NCBI RefSeq assembly: GCF_900105655.1
Contig: NZ_LT629787.1
Coordinates: forward strand, 1,674,001 to 1,738,000
DNA from: Halopseudomonas salegens
GTDB taxonomy: Bacteria; Pseudomonadota; Gammaproteobacteria; Pseudomonadales; Pseudomonadaceae
Direction of reading: 5' to 3'
Length of the DNA stretch: 64,000 nucleotides
Shown: positions 55,408-64,000 of the stretch, piece by piece
How positions within the stretch are numbered: the stretch's first letter is position 1
How the letters are laid out: the number at the start of each line of letters is the position of its first letter
Made by a program: the position numbers and the translations under genes
Notes under the pieces: model-generated
Database searches by the model: none
Told to the model about the DNA's origin: nothing
The model's input: the letters and a program-made list of their open reading frames with translations, nothing else

Positions 55408-55623
55408 ATGCGAAGACTCAAGCGTGATCCGATGGAACGAGCATTTCAACGCGGTTATCAACATGGTGTTCAGGGCAAGTCCCGTGATACCTGCCCTTTC
55501 AGTAACCCAGAGGTCAGACAGAACTGGATGAATGGTTGGCGCGAAGGCCGAACCGATAATTGGGATGGCCTCAGAGGCATTTCCGGCGTGCACCGATTGA
55601 ACGAGATGCACGCGGTAGGTTAA
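55408..55623 (+). CDS. rmf: Ribosome modulation factor
   Basis: 71 residues. MRRLKRDPMERAFQRGYQHG and CPFSNPEVRQNWMNGWREGR match Rmf, which has a basic N-terminus and the conserved GW-RE. It binds the 30S subunit and drives 100S ribosome dimer formation in stationary phase. Ribosome binding site GAGG lies upstream (AAATGAGGGC). A terminator follows at 55685. Confidence 0.95.
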   Translation: MRRLKRDPMERAFQRGYQHGVQGKSRDTCPFSNPEVRQNWMNGWREGRTDNWDGLRGISGVHRLNEMHAVG

Positions 55624-55684
55624 CTCCCCCGCATTTGCTGATTTTTCCATGGCGCTCCACCCGAGCGTCCGGCCCTCGAGGCCC

Positions 55685-55712
55685 GGCCCCCGCTTTGCGG
55701 GGGCCTTTCATT
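55685..55712 (+). terminator. Terminator after rmf
   Basis: GGCCCCCGC (55685-55693) pairs perfectly with GCGGGGGCC (55697-55705), with a TTT loop, then TTTCATTTC. It also faces the end of pyrD on the other strand but has no T-run on that side. Confidence 0.75.
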
Positions 55713-55728
55713 TCAGTGCATGTCAGAT

Positions 55729-56745
55729 CTAATGGCCTGCAACCGCATCAACGGCTTCACGAATCAACGCGGGGCCGCGGTAGACAAACCCACTGTACAG
55801 CTGAACCAGGCTGGCACCGGCGGCAATTTTGGCCGCAGCGTCCGCGCCGCTGAGGATTCCGCCCACACCAATGATTGGCAGTCGCCCATTGAGCTCTTGC
55901 GCCAGCAGGCGCACCACTTCGGTAGAAGCCGCCGTCAACGGCCCCCCCGACAGACCACCGGCTTCATCACCATATTGCAAATCAGCCACCGCATCCCGTG
56001 CCAGCGTGGTATTGGTGGCAATTACCGCATCCATACCCTGCTCAAGCAAGGTATTCGCCACCAGCACCAGTTCTTCCGGCGTCATATCCGGAGCAATCTT
56101 GATCGCAATCGGCACATAGCGGCCCTGTTCTTCGGCCAGTTGCAGCTGTGCCCGCTTGATCTGTTCGAGCAGGACTTTCAGGGCATCACCATATTGCAGG
56201 GTGCGCAAACCCGGGGTATTGGGTGATGACAGATTGACCGTGACATAGCTCGCCCGACTGTAGACCTTGCGCAGGCAATACAGATAGTCATCCACTGCCT
56301 GTTCGACCGGGGTTACGGCATTCTTGCCGATATTGATGCCCAGCACGCCCTGGTAGCGAACTTTTGCCAGCCGCTCCAGCATGACGTCGACACCCAGATT
56401 ATTGAAACCCATGCGATTGATGATTGCCTGCTGCTCCGGCAGCCGGAACATCCTTGGCTTGGGGTTGCCCTGTTGCGGCCGTGGCGTGACCGTGCCCACC
56501 TCGATAAAACCAAAGCCCAGGGCAGACAAACCATCCACCGCCTGAGCGTTCTTGTCGAGGCCGGCAGCCAGACCAACCGGATTGGCGAAGTCCAGCCCCA
56601 TCACGCTCACCGGGAAACGGGCTGGTGGACGGGTGAAGCGGTCCGTCAGACCCAGTCGCCCAGCCGTCCCAATCATGCCCAGGGTCAGGTCATGGGCGGT
56701 TTCCGCCGGCAGTCTAAATAGCAGCGAACGCAACGTGGGGTACAT
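55729..56745 (-). CDS. pyrD: Dihydroorotate dehydrogenase (quinone), class 2
   Basis: 338 residues. The N-terminal amphipathic membrane-binding helices ([18 protein letters not shown]) precede the TIM barrel. [44 protein letters not shown] with the catalytic-base Ser, and [20 protein letters not shown] are typical of class 2. It oxidises dihydroorotate to orotate with FMN and passes electrons to ubiquinone at the inner membrane. Confidence 0.96.
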   Translation of the reverse strand: MYPTLRSLLFRLPAETAHDLTLGMIGTAGRLGLTDRFTRPPARFPVSVMGLDFANPVGLAAGLDKNAQAVDGLSALGFGFIEVGTVTPRPQQGNPKPRMFRLPEQQAIINRMGFNNLGVDVMLERLAKVRYQGVLGINIGKNAVTPVEQAVDDYLYCLRKVYSRASYVTVNLSSPNTPGLRTLQYGDALKVLLEQIKRAQLQLAEEQGRYVPIAIKIAPDMTPEELVLVANTLLEQGMDAVIATNTTLARDAVADLQYGDEAGGLSGGPLTAASTEVVRLLAQELNGRLPIIGVGGILSGADAAAKIAAGASLVQLYSGFVYRGPALIREAVDAVAGH

Positions 56746-56834
56746 GGGGAAATCCTTGGACTGACAGTGATTGGCGCGGATTATACGGGATGATCATGCA
56801 GACTGCAGCGCTGTTTGGCGATTCGCGCCGCTGG

Positions 56835-57722
56835 CTAGGTGGGCACAGCCTGGCGGCACAGCGCCATCCAGCGCTGCAACCCCGGGCCCTGGAACTTGTT
56901 GCGCGGAATGGCAAAATAGAACCAGCGATGAAAATCCCGCTGTGGCACCGGTAAAGGAACCAGACTGCCGCGCCGGAAAGCATCCACCAGGGTAACGGCC
57001 GACAGACAACCAACGCCAAGGCCCGCTTCGACCGCCCGTTTGATCGCTTCAGTGTGCTGCAGTTCGAGCTTGATCCTCAGCTCGGGCAGCAAGCCGTGCA
57101 TGGCCCAGTCAAAGTGTTGCCGGGTACCCGAGCCCCGCTCACGCACAATCCACTCCTGTTGACACAGGTCTGCATCACTCAATGCCGAGCGGCCGGCCAA
57201 CGGATGATCGGGTGCGGCAAATACGACCAGCTCATCCTTTCTCCAGGGCAGAATATCCAGCTCGGGGTGGTTGACCTCACCTTCGATCAAACCAATGTCC
57301 AATTCAAAATTCATCAGCCGGGCGACAATATTTTCTGTATTGGCAACATCCAGAACGACCCGTGCGCCGGGTTGTTCCTGCAGGTAGCGCGCCATGATCT
57401 CTACCGCCAGGTAATTGCCGATACTCAGGGTCGCGCCAACACTGAGATGCCCCGCGTCCTGATGCTGACGCAAGGCCAACTCCAGTTCTGCGGCCTGATC
57501 CAGCAGGCTTTGCGCCAGAGGCCTGATCCCCCTCCCCACCTCATTGATCCGCAAGCGTTTACCCAGACGATCAAACAACTGCACATCAAACTGGTCTTCC
57601 AGCTCACGCAGGGCACTGCTCGCTGCTGACTGTGACATGGACAGGCTGGCCGCCGCCTGAGTCAGATTCTGATAGTGAGCAGTCGCAAGAAAGACCTCTA
57701 ACTGTCGGAGCGTATACTTCAT
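56835..57722 (-). CDS. finR: LysR-family regulator, FinR-like
   Basis: 295 residues. The N-terminal winged helix (YTLRQLEVFLATAHYQNLTQ, SMSQSAASSALRELE) is followed by a LysR substrate-binding domain. It is divergent from the ferredoxin-NADP reductase gene, the known arrangement of finR and fpr in pseudomonads, where FinR activates fpr under oxidative stress or iron-related cues. Two repeats between the genes are candidate binding sites. The name rests on that context. Confidence 0.83.
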   Translation of the reverse strand: MKYTLRQLEVFLATAHYQNLTQAAASLSMSQSAASSALRELEDQFDVQLFDRLGKRLRINEVGRGIRPLAQSLLDQAAELELALRQHQDAGHLSVGATLSIGNYLAVEIMARYLQEQPGARVVLDVANTENIVARLMNFELDIGLIEGEVNHPELDILPWRKDELVVFAAPDHPLAGRSALSDADLCQQEWIVRERGSGTRQHFDWAMHGLLPELRIKLELQHTEAIKRAVEAGLGVGCLSAVTLVDAFRRGSLVPLPVPQRDFHRWFYFAIPRNKFQGPGLQRWMALCRQAVPT

Positions 57723-57769
57723 TATCTATTTTACCGATTAGCATAAGAAAAATTATCCATTTAATCGAT
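57723..57769. promoter_or_regulatory. Direct repeats between finR and fpr
   Basis: TTATCTATTTTACCGAT (57723-57739) and TTATCCATTTAATCGAT (57753-57769) agree at 14 of 17 positions and are 30 bp apart, about three helical turns. Each contains ATC-N9-GAT, a T-N11-A type LysR site. They abut the finR start and lie 54 bp upstream of fpr, suited to autoregulation and activation. Confidence 0.6.
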
Positions 57770-57822
57770 AGGATAGTTTGCGGCTAACCTTTGTACAACA
57801 GTTAAACAATCACGGAGACATC

Positions 57823-58596
57823 ATGGCTGGTTTCAATACTGAAAGTGTACTCAGCGTGCATCACTGGACAGACAATCTGTTCAGCTTCACCACCACGCGT
57901 GATCCCGGGTTCCGCTTCAAAAACGGGCACTTCATCATGATTGGTCTGGAAGTTGAGGGCCGGCCTCTTATGCGCGCCTACAGCATTGCCAGCCCGAACC
58001 ATGATGACACACTGGAATTTTTCAGTATCAAGGTGCCGGATGGCCCGCTCACGTCACGCCTGCAGAACATCAACAGCGGTGACCAGATCATCATCAGCCG
58101 CAAACCGACCGGCACGCTGGTTCTGGACCACTTGCTGCCGGGGCGCAATCTCTACCTGTTGAGCACCGGCACCGGTCTGGCGCCGTTTATCAGCATCATT
58201 CAGGACCCGGAAACCTACGCCCAGTACGACAAGGTCATTCTTACCCACGGCTGCCGGCATGAGCGTGAACTCGCTTACCAGGAGCTGATTACCGAACAAC
58301 TGCCCAACCATGAATACCTGGGCGAGATGATTCGCGATCAACTGATTTATTACCCCACGGTGACCCGTGAGCCGTTTCGCAATCAGGGACGATTGACCGA
58401 TCTGATGGTGAGTGGAAAATTGTTTTCCGACGTCGGTTTGCCGCAATTTGATCTGGAGCAGGATCGCTTCATGATCTGCGGCAGCCCCGGCATGTTGAAA
58501 GACACCTGCCAGATTCTGGATCAGCAGGGATTCTACGAAGCACGGCATGGCGACCAGGGCCATTACGTGATTGAACGTGCCTTCGTGGAGAAATGA
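57823..58596 (+). CDS. fpr: Ferredoxin-NADP+ reductase
   Basis: 257 residues from ATG 57823, with GGAG seven bases upstream. FAD motif RPLMRAYSIASPNH (R-x-Y-S) and the NADP region LLSTGTGLAPFISII are conserved, and FMICGSPGMLKDTCQILDQQ marks the C-terminal NADP loop. It ends with a C-terminal extension VIERAFVEK, as in proteobacterial subclass reductases. It exchanges electrons between NADPH and ferredoxin or flavodoxin. Confidence 0.95.
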   Translation: MAGFNTESVLSVHHWTDNLFSFTTTRDPGFRFKNGHFIMIGLEVEGRPLMRAYSIASPNHDDTLEFFSIKVPDGPLTSRLQNINSGDQIIISRKPTGTLVLDHLLPGRNLYLLSTGTGLAPFISIIQDPETYAQYDKVILTHGCRHERELAYQELITEQLPNHEYLGEMIRDQLIYYPTVTREPFRNQGRLTDLMVSGKLFSDVGLPQFDLEQDRFMICGSPGMLKDTCQILDQQGFYEARHGDQGHYVIERAFVEK

Positions 58597-58610
58597 GACG
58601 GATACAGAAA

Positions 58611-58628
58611 GGGAGCCTTGCGGCTCCC
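58611..58628. terminator. Hairpin terminator between fpr and the PLDc_N-like gene
   Basis: GGGAGCC (58611-58617) pairs with GGCTCCC (58622-58628) across a TTGC loop. Short T-rich stretches follow on both strands (TGTTTC and TTTCTGT), so it may serve both convergent genes. Confidence 0.65.
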
Positions 58629-58632
58629 TGTT

Positions 58633-58821
58633 TCAGCTACTGCGACCGCGCGGCCCGGCAAAGAACCAGATAATCAGACCCAGCAATGGCAACAAGAGTA
58701 CCAGCAAGATCCAGAGAACTTTAGCGCCGTTGCCAGCCTTGCTCTGAACAATGTTCACGATGGCCCAGATATCCAGGATCAGAATGATCAGGCCAAAAAA
58801 ACCACCCACATTGACGTCCAT
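58633..58821 (-). CDS. Small PLDc_N-like membrane protein
   Basis: 62 residues with two TM helices (FFGLIILILDIWAIVNIV and VLWILLVLLLPLLGLIIWFF) and the ending GPR. The pattern W-x-x-x-N-I, then a Lys-x-x-W and LLPLLGLIIWF, is that of the phospholipase D N-terminal domain family, here without the enzyme. The role is unknown. Confidence 0.75.
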   Translation of the reverse strand: MDVNVGGFFGLIILILDIWAIVNIVQSKAGNGAKVLWILLVLLLPLLGLIIWFFAGPRGRSS

Positions 58822-58890
58822 ACCTGCTCCTTGCCTGCCGTAAGTGCTTTACAATCTAGTTCAGCAATCGGCAACTCGCCAGCAGCAAGC

Positions 58891-59475
58891 TCAGAAATAC
58901 GCGTTCTCGGTTACCGTGTGGTCAGTCACATCGCGTACGCCGGTGACTTCCGGAATACGGGAAATCATGGTTTTTTCAATGCCTTCTTTCAGGGTAACGT
59001 CAACCATGCCACAGCCTTGGCAACCCCCGCCGAACTGCAGCACGGCAATACCACCTTCAACCACATCAATCAGTTTGACTTCACCGCCGTGACTGGCCAG
59101 GCCGGGGTTGATCTCGGTCTGCAGCAGGTAATTGATGCGCTCGTTCAGCGGGCTGTCGTCATTGACCATGGGCACTTTGGCATTCGGTGCCTTGATGGTC
59201 AGTTGCCCCCCCATACGGTCAGTCGCATAGTCGACCACGGCGTCCTCAAGGAAGGGCTCGCTCACCGCATCAATCCAGACATTGAATGGCTCAAGGGCAA
59301 GCAACTGGTCTTCCGGCTTTTCTTCTCCCGGCTTGCAATAAGCAATGCAGGTTTCCGCATAGGGCGTACCTGGCTGGGTGATGAATACGCGAATTGCAAC
59401 GCCCTCGCCGTCCTGCTTGGACAGTAGGTCGGCCAGATAAGCCTGGGCGGAATCGCTGAAAAAAATGCCTGCCAT
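58891..59475 (-). CDS. nfuA: Fe-S biogenesis protein NfuA
   Basis: 194 residues from ATG 59475, with GAGG six bases upstream; the frame to 59640 is an extension. A degenerate A-type N-terminal domain (about 1-95) precedes the Nfu domain, with [20 protein letters not shown] giving the CxxC that holds the cluster. It matches E. coli NfuA closely. It carries [4Fe-4S] clusters to target proteins under stress or iron limitation. Confidence 0.95.
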   Translation of the reverse strand: MAGIFFSDSAQAYLADLLSKQDGEGVAIRVFITQPGTPYAETCIAYCKPGEEKPEDQLLALEPFNVWIDAVSEPFLEDAVVDYATDRMGGQLTIKAPNAKVPMVNDDSPLNERINYLLQTEINPGLASHGGEVKLIDVVEGGIAVLQFGGGCQGCGMVDVTLKEGIEKTMISRIPEVTGVRDVTDHTVTENAYF

Positions 59476-59688
59476 GAAGTGCCTCACATCGGTAACGGTA
59501 TACCGCCTAGTGTACGGCATTGCGCATGACGAATAAAGTCCTACCATTCCGCTAGGGTATTTATCCGGGCGAAGTCTGCCAGCACATGAAAACCCTTCAT
59601 GACCAACCTGAAAGCTTTCAGATTCAGCCCGGCGGCGCATTCTGCTATGATTGTCGGCTTTTCAAGTGGTCCCTGCCCCGGAGTCTCC

Positions 59689-62600
59689 ATGTCTGACCTC
59701 AATACTCGTCTTGCCGCCCTGAATGAGGCCCTGCGCCAGCGCATCCTGATCCTTGACGGTGGCATGGGCACACTGATCCAGAGTTACAAGTTCGAAGAAG
59801 AGGATTACCGTGGCGAGCGCTTTGCCGATTGGCCGAGCGACCTGAAGGGCAACAACGACCTGTTGATTCTGACGCGCCCGGAAGCCGTTGGCGACATGCA
59901 CAAGGCCTACCTGGATGCCGGGGCCGATATTGTTGAAACCAACACCTTCAACTCGACCCAGGTATCCCAGGCTGACTATGGCATGCAGGAGCTGGCCTAT
60001 GAGTTGAACCTGGAAGGCGCGCGTCTGGCCCGTCGGGTATGCGATGAAAAGACCGCACAAACACCGGAGCGTCCGCGCTTTGTTGCCGGCGTACTGGGGC
60101 CGACCAGCCGTACCTGTTCGATCTCGCCGGATGTCAACAACCCCGGCTTCCGCAATGTCACGTTTGATCAACTGGTGGACGATTACATCAACTCCACCCG
60201 GGGCTTGCTCGAAGGCGGCGCCGATCTGATTCTGATCGAAACCATTTTCGATACCCTGAATGCCAAAGCGGCCATTTTCGCCGTGCAGCAGGTGTTCGAA
60301 GACACCGGTATCGAATTGCCGATCATGATCTCCGGTACCATTACCGACGCTTCCGGCCGTACCCTGTCGGGTCAGACCACCGAAGCCTTCTGGAACTCGG
60401 TTCGCCACGCCAACCCCCTGTCAGTCGGCCTCAACTGCGCCCTGGGTGCCAGCGAGCTGCGGCCTTATCTGGAAGAGCTGTCGAACAAGGCCGAAACGCA
60501 TGTATCGGCGCACCCGAATGCCGGCCTGCCCAATGCCTTTGGTGAATACGACGAAACACCGGCAGAAACCGCCGCAGTAATTGAAGAATTTGCCGCCGCC
60601 GGCTTTCTCAATATCATTGGCGGCTGCTGCGGCACCACGCCGGCGCACATTCAGGCGATTGCCGAAACCGTTGCCCGGTTCCCGCCGCGCCCGGTTCCCG
60701 AGATTCCCCGTGCCTGCCGGCTGTCCGGCCTGGAACCTTTCACCATCGACCGCAATTCGCTGTTCGTCAATGTCGGTGAGCGCACCAACATTACCGGCAG
60801 CGCCCGTTTTGCCCGTCTGATCCGTGAGGACAACTACACCGAAGCACTGGAAGTGGCGTTGCAACAGGTGGAAGCCGGTGCCCAGATCATCGACATCAAT
60901 ATGGATGAGGGCATGCTGGATTCGCAGGCGGCCATGGTCACCTTCCTGAACCTGATTGCCGGCGAGCCGGACATTGCCCGCGTGCCGATCATGATCGACT
61001 CCTCCAAATGGGATGTGATTGAAGCCGGCCTCAAGTGCATTCAGGGCAAGGGCATCGTCAACTCGATTTCGATGAAGGAAGGCGTTGAGCAGTTCAAGCA
61101 GCAGGCGCGGCTGTGCAAGCGCTATGGCGCCGCCGTCGTGGTCATGGCCTTTGACGAACAGGGCCAGGCCGACACCGAAGCGCGCAAGAAAGAAATTTGC
61201 GAGCGCTCTTATCGCATTCTCGTCGATGATGTCGGCTTTCCGCCGGAAGATATCATTTTCGACCCCAACATCTTTGCCATCGCCACCGGCATTGACGAGC
61301 ACAACAATTACGCGGTCGACTTTATCAACGCCTGTGCCTTCATTCGTGACGAATTGCCCTATGCACTGACCTCCGGTGGCGTGTCCAACGTGTCTTTCTC
61401 CTTCCGCGGCAACAATCCGGTGCGCGAGGCGATTCACTCGGTGTTCCTGTTCCACGCGATCAAGAACGGCCTGAGCATGGGTATCGTCAATGCCGGCCAG
61501 CTGGAAATCTATGACGAGATTCCTGCCGAATTGCGCGAAAAAGTTGAAGACGTGGTCCTCAACCGCACGTCGGAAGGCACCGAAGCGCTGCTGGCGATTG
61601 CCGACGACTACAAGGGCGACGGCAGCGTCAAGGAAGCAGAGACCGAGGAATGGCGCAGCTGGGACGTGGAAAAACGCCTGGAGCATTCGCTGGTCAAAGG
61701 CATTACCACCTTTATCATTGACGATACTGAAGAATGCCGCCAACGCATGAATCGCCCGATCGAGGTGATTGAAGGGCCGCTGATGTCGGGCATGAACGTA
61801 GTCGGTGACCTCTTTGGTGCCGGCAAGATGTTCCTGCCCCAGGTGGTCAAGTCCGCCCGGGTAATGAAACAGGCTGTCGCTCACCTGATTCCCTTTATCG
61901 AAGAAGAGAAAGGCGAAAACCCTGAAGCCAAGGGCAAGATCCTGATGGCCACGGTGAAAGGCGACGTGCATGACATCGGCAAGAATATTGTCGGCGTGGT
62001 ACTTGGCTGTAACGGCTATGACGTCGTCGATATGGGCGTCATGGTGCCGGCGGACAAGATCCTGAAAACCGCCATCGAGGAAAAGGTCGACATCATCGGC
62101 CTGTCCGGCCTGATCACGCCGTCACTGGATGAAATGGTTCACGTCGCCAAGGAAATGCAGCGTCAGGGCTTCAAGATTCCCTTGATGATCGGTGGTGCAA
62201 CCACTTCCAAGGCCCATACAGCGGTGAAAATCGACCCGCAATACAGCAATGATGCCGTGATTTACGTCACCGACGCCTCACGCGCAGTGGGCGTGGCCAC
62301 CAGCCTGTTGTCGAAAGAAATCAAACCGGATTACATCAGCAAGATCCGCGAGGAATACGGTGTGGTGCGTGAGCGCACCGCCAACCGCAGTGCGCGCACC
62401 GAACGCCTGCCCTACCCCGAAGCGGTAGCCAACCGGCTGAATCTGGACTGGCAACGCTATCATCCGCCGGCGCCGACCTTTACCGGGGTGCGCACGCTGG
62501 AGGATATCGACCTGCGTGAACTGGTCGAGTATATCGATTGGACGCCCTTCTTTATTTCCTGGGATCTGTCGGGTAAATACCCGCGCATCCTGCAGGATGA

Positions 62601-63381
62601 GGTCGTCGGTGAAGCAGCGCGTAGCCTGTTCGATGATGCACAGGAGATGCTGCACAAACTGGTCTCGGAAAAACTGATCAGGGCCAAGGCACTGGTCGGT
62701 TTCTGGCCGGCCAACCAGGTCAATGCCGACGACATCGAGCTATTCGACAGTGACGGACAGCCGCTGACGACCCTGCACCATTTGCGTCAGCAGGGTATCA
62801 ATCCTGAAGGCAAACCCAACCTCTGTCTGGCCGACTTTGTGGCGCCGAAAGAGACCGGGCTGACCGACTACGTCGGCGGTTTTATCACCACCGCCGGTAT
62901 CGGCGCGGAAGAGCTGGCGAAAAGCTACGAGAACAAGGACGATGATTACAACGCCATCATGGTCAAAGCCCTGGCCGATCGACTGGCTGAAGCCTGCGCC
63001 GAATGGCTGCACGCCAAGGTACGTCGCGAACTCTGGGGCTACGCCCCTGATGAAAAGATGGACAACGACTCCCTGATCCGCGAGAAGTACCGCGGTATTC
63101 GACCGGCGCCCGGCTACCCTGCCTGCCCCGATCATACGGAAAAAGGCACGTTGTTCGAGCTGCTCGATCCTGACAACAACTGCGGCGTCACCCTGACCGA
63201 GCACTTTGCCATGTTCCCCACTGCCGCGGTCAGCGGCTGGTATTTTGCCCACCCTGACAGCAAATACTTCGCTGTCGGCAAGATCGAACGTGACCAGGTC
63301 GAAAGCTACAGCACCCGCAAAGCGCAGGATATCGCCGTCAGTGAACGCTGGCTGTCTCCCAATCTTGGATACGACGCCTGA
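59689..63381 (+). CDS. metH: Cobalamin-dependent methionine synthase
   Basis: 1230 residues from ATG 59689, with GGAG five bases upstream. All four modules are present: the homocysteine-binding barrel with zinc Cys pair ([11 protein letters not shown]), the methyltetrahydrofolate domain ([18 protein letters not shown]), the cobalamin domain with the cobalt-ligand His in [19 protein letters not shown], and the reactivation domain binding SAM ([15 protein letters not shown]). The length is standard. It transfers a methyl group from methyltetrahydrofolate to homocysteine. Confidence 0.97.
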   Translation: MSDLNTRLAALNEALRQRILILDGGMGTLIQSYKFEEEDYRGERFADWPSDLKGNNDLLILTRPEAVGDMHKAYLDAGADIVETNTFNSTQVSQADYGMQELAYELNLEGARLARRVCDEKTAQTPERPRFVAGVLGPTSRTCSISPDVNNPGFRNVTFDQLVDDYINSTRGLLEGGADLILIETIFDTLNAKAAIFAVQQVFEDTGIELPIMISGTITDASGRTLSGQTTEAFWNSVRHANPLSVGLNCALGASELRPYLEELSNKAETHVSAHPNAGLPNAFGEYDETPAETAAVIEEFAAAGFLNIIGGCCGTTPAHIQAIAETVARFPPRPVPEIPRACRLSGLEPFTIDRNSLFVNVGERTNITGSARFARLIREDNYTEALEVALQQVEAGAQIIDINMDEGMLDSQAAMVTFLNLIAGEPDIARVPIMIDSSKWDVIEAGLKCIQGKGIVNSISMKEGVEQFKQQARLCKRYGAAVVVMAFDEQGQADTEARKKEICERSYRILVDDVGFPPEDIIFDPNIFAIATGIDEHNNYAVDFINACAFIRDELPYALTSGGVSNVSFSFRGNNPVREAIHSVFLFHAIKNGLSMGIVNAGQLEIYDEIPAELREKVEDVVLNRTSEGTEALLAIADDYKGDGSVKEAETEEWRSWDVEKRLEHSLVKGITTFIIDDTEECRQRMNRPIEVIEGPLMSGMNVVGDLFGAGKMFLPQVVKSARVMKQAVAHLIPFIEEEKGENPEAKGKILMATVKGDVHDIGKNIVGVVLGCNGYDVVDMGVMVPADKILKTAIEEKVDIIGLSGLITPSLDEMVHVAKEMQRQGFKIPLMIGGATTSKAHTAVKIDPQYSNDAVIYVTDASRAVGVATSLLSKEIKPDYISKIREEYGVVRERTANRSARTERLPYPEAVANRLNLDWQRYHPPAPTFTGVRTLEDIDLRELVEYIDWTPFFISWDLSGKYPRILQDEVVGEAARSLFDDAQEMLHKLVSEKLIRAKALVGFWPANQVNADDIELFDSDGQPLTTLHHLRQQGINPEGKPNLCLADFVAPKETGLTDYVGGFITTAGIGAEELAKSYENKDDDYNAIMVKALADRLAEACAEWLHAKVRRELWGYAPDEKMDNDSLIREKYRGIRPAPGYPACPDHTEKGTLFELLDPDNNCGVTLTEHFAMFPTAAVSGWYFAHPDSKYFAVGKIERDQVESYSTRKAQDIAVSERWLSPNLGYDA

Positions 63382-63387
63382 GGCCTG

Positions 63388-64000
63388 ATGACCTTCCTTC
63401 CCGCCCGTGATCGGTTGCGCACCATAACCTGGTTGGGCCTGCCGATCATGGGCGGCATGCTCAGCCAGAGCCTGCTCAATCTGGTCGACGCTGCCATGGT
63501 CGGCAGTCTGGGCAAGGAAGCACTGGCCGGGGTCGGCCTGGGCAGTTACGTCAACTTCATGGCCATCGCACTGATTATGGGGCTTGGGGCCGGGGTGCAG
63601 GCCATGGTCGCTCGCCGGCGTGGCGAAGGTGCCGAACAGCAGATAGCCGCGCCTTTGAACGAAGGTTTGCTGATTGCCCTGATCGCGGCCATTCCACTGA
63701 CCCTGATCGGCTGGTTCAATGCCGACCACATCATCGGCTTTCTTTCCGACGACCCTGCTGTCGTGGCACTCGGCAGTGACTATTTCCAGTGGCGCAGCCT
63801 GGCCATTGTTGCCGTTGGCTTCAACTTCGCGTTTCGCGGCTACTGGAATGGTACGCGCCAGTCGGGGCTTTATCTGCAGATCCTGATTCTGATGCACCTG
63901 GCCAATGTAGCCATCAGTTACGGGCTGATTTTCGGCCACTTCGGGCTGCCGGAAATGGGGGCCGAAGGCTCCGGTCTGGGTACCTGTATTGCCATGTTCA
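63388..64000 (+). CDS. MATE-family efflux transporter, cut by the window end
   Basis: About 204 N-terminal residues are visible, from ATG 63388, six bases after metH. ITWLGLPIMGGMLSQSLLNL then VDAAMVGSLGKEALAGVGLG is the MATE N-terminal signature, and RRRGEGAEQQIAAPLNEGL and FRGYWNGTRQSGLYLQILIL fit the NorM branch. It would expel cationic drugs or similar compounds in exchange for Na+ or H+. Confidence 0.92.
   Translation, partial: MTFLPARDRLRTITWLGLPIMGGMLSQSLLNLVDAAMVGSLGKEALAGVGLGSYVNFMAIALIMGLGAGVQAMVARRRGEGAEQQIAAPLNEGLLIALIAAIPLTLIGWFNADHIIGFLSDDPAVVALGSDYFQWRSLAIVAVGFNFAFRGYWNGTRQSGLYLQILILMHLANVAISYGLIFGHFGLPEMGAEGSGLGTCIAMF

Overview
The window is chromosomal DNA of a gammaproteobacterium in or near Pseudomonas, probably a marine lineage such as Halopseudomonas. 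The evidence is gene order and family resemblance: gacA-uvrC-pgsA followed by tRNA-Gly, tRNA-Cys and tRNA-Leu, an OprI-type lipoprotein, a finR/fpr divergent pair, tesA beside ybbA-ybbP, and greB, rlmKL, rmf, pyrD, nfuA and metH. The genus is an inference; no 16S rRNA gene is present.

Positions 1-16500 hold a Zur-type zinc locus (metal-binding lipoprotein-like ABC component plus a histidine-rich outer membrane protein), an OsmC-YcaO fusion, an RND pump with its adaptor, a nitroreductase, two tandem paralogous membrane proteins of unknown function, an MFS transporter and a YbbA/YbbP-like ABC pair.

Positions 16500-38500 are accessory in character, with many unknowns, pseudogenes and two insertion sequences. 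They include an HxlR regulator with two clear operator-like repeats, a decayed permease fragment, a pRiA4b ORF-3-like pseudogene, and a putative toxin/immunity locus. That locus has a full-length effector-like gene, three paralogous immunity-like genes, and an orphan toxin C-terminus split by an IS30-family element. Further along are a methyltransferase, a LysE exporter and a broken MarR gene, a LOG-family hydrolase, an IutA-like TonB receptor with a Fur-box-like site, and fosA. A secreted or anchored FAD oxidase gene is cut by an IS256-family element with a perfect 8-bp target duplication. The stretch ends with a small pilin cluster carrying a half-size GspF/PilC-like protein.

Positions 38500-64000 are core genome: tRNA-Leu, tRNA-Cys, tRNA-Gly and a decayed tRNA-Gly copy, pgsA, uvrC, gacA, a cNMP/CBS/nucleotidyltransferase protein coupled to a DEDD exonuclease, GntP permease, oprI convergent with an L,D-transpeptidase, tesA/ybbA/ybbP, greB, rlmKL, rmf, pyrD, finR/fpr, nfuA, metH and the start of a MATE transporter.

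The most interesting region is 19730-23626, which looks like a modular antibacterial toxin locus with tandem immunity genes and an inactivated spare toxin module. The precise IS256 disruption, the minimal pilin cluster and several structured non-coding segments are secondary leads. All function calls rest on reading translated sequence; no database search was possible.
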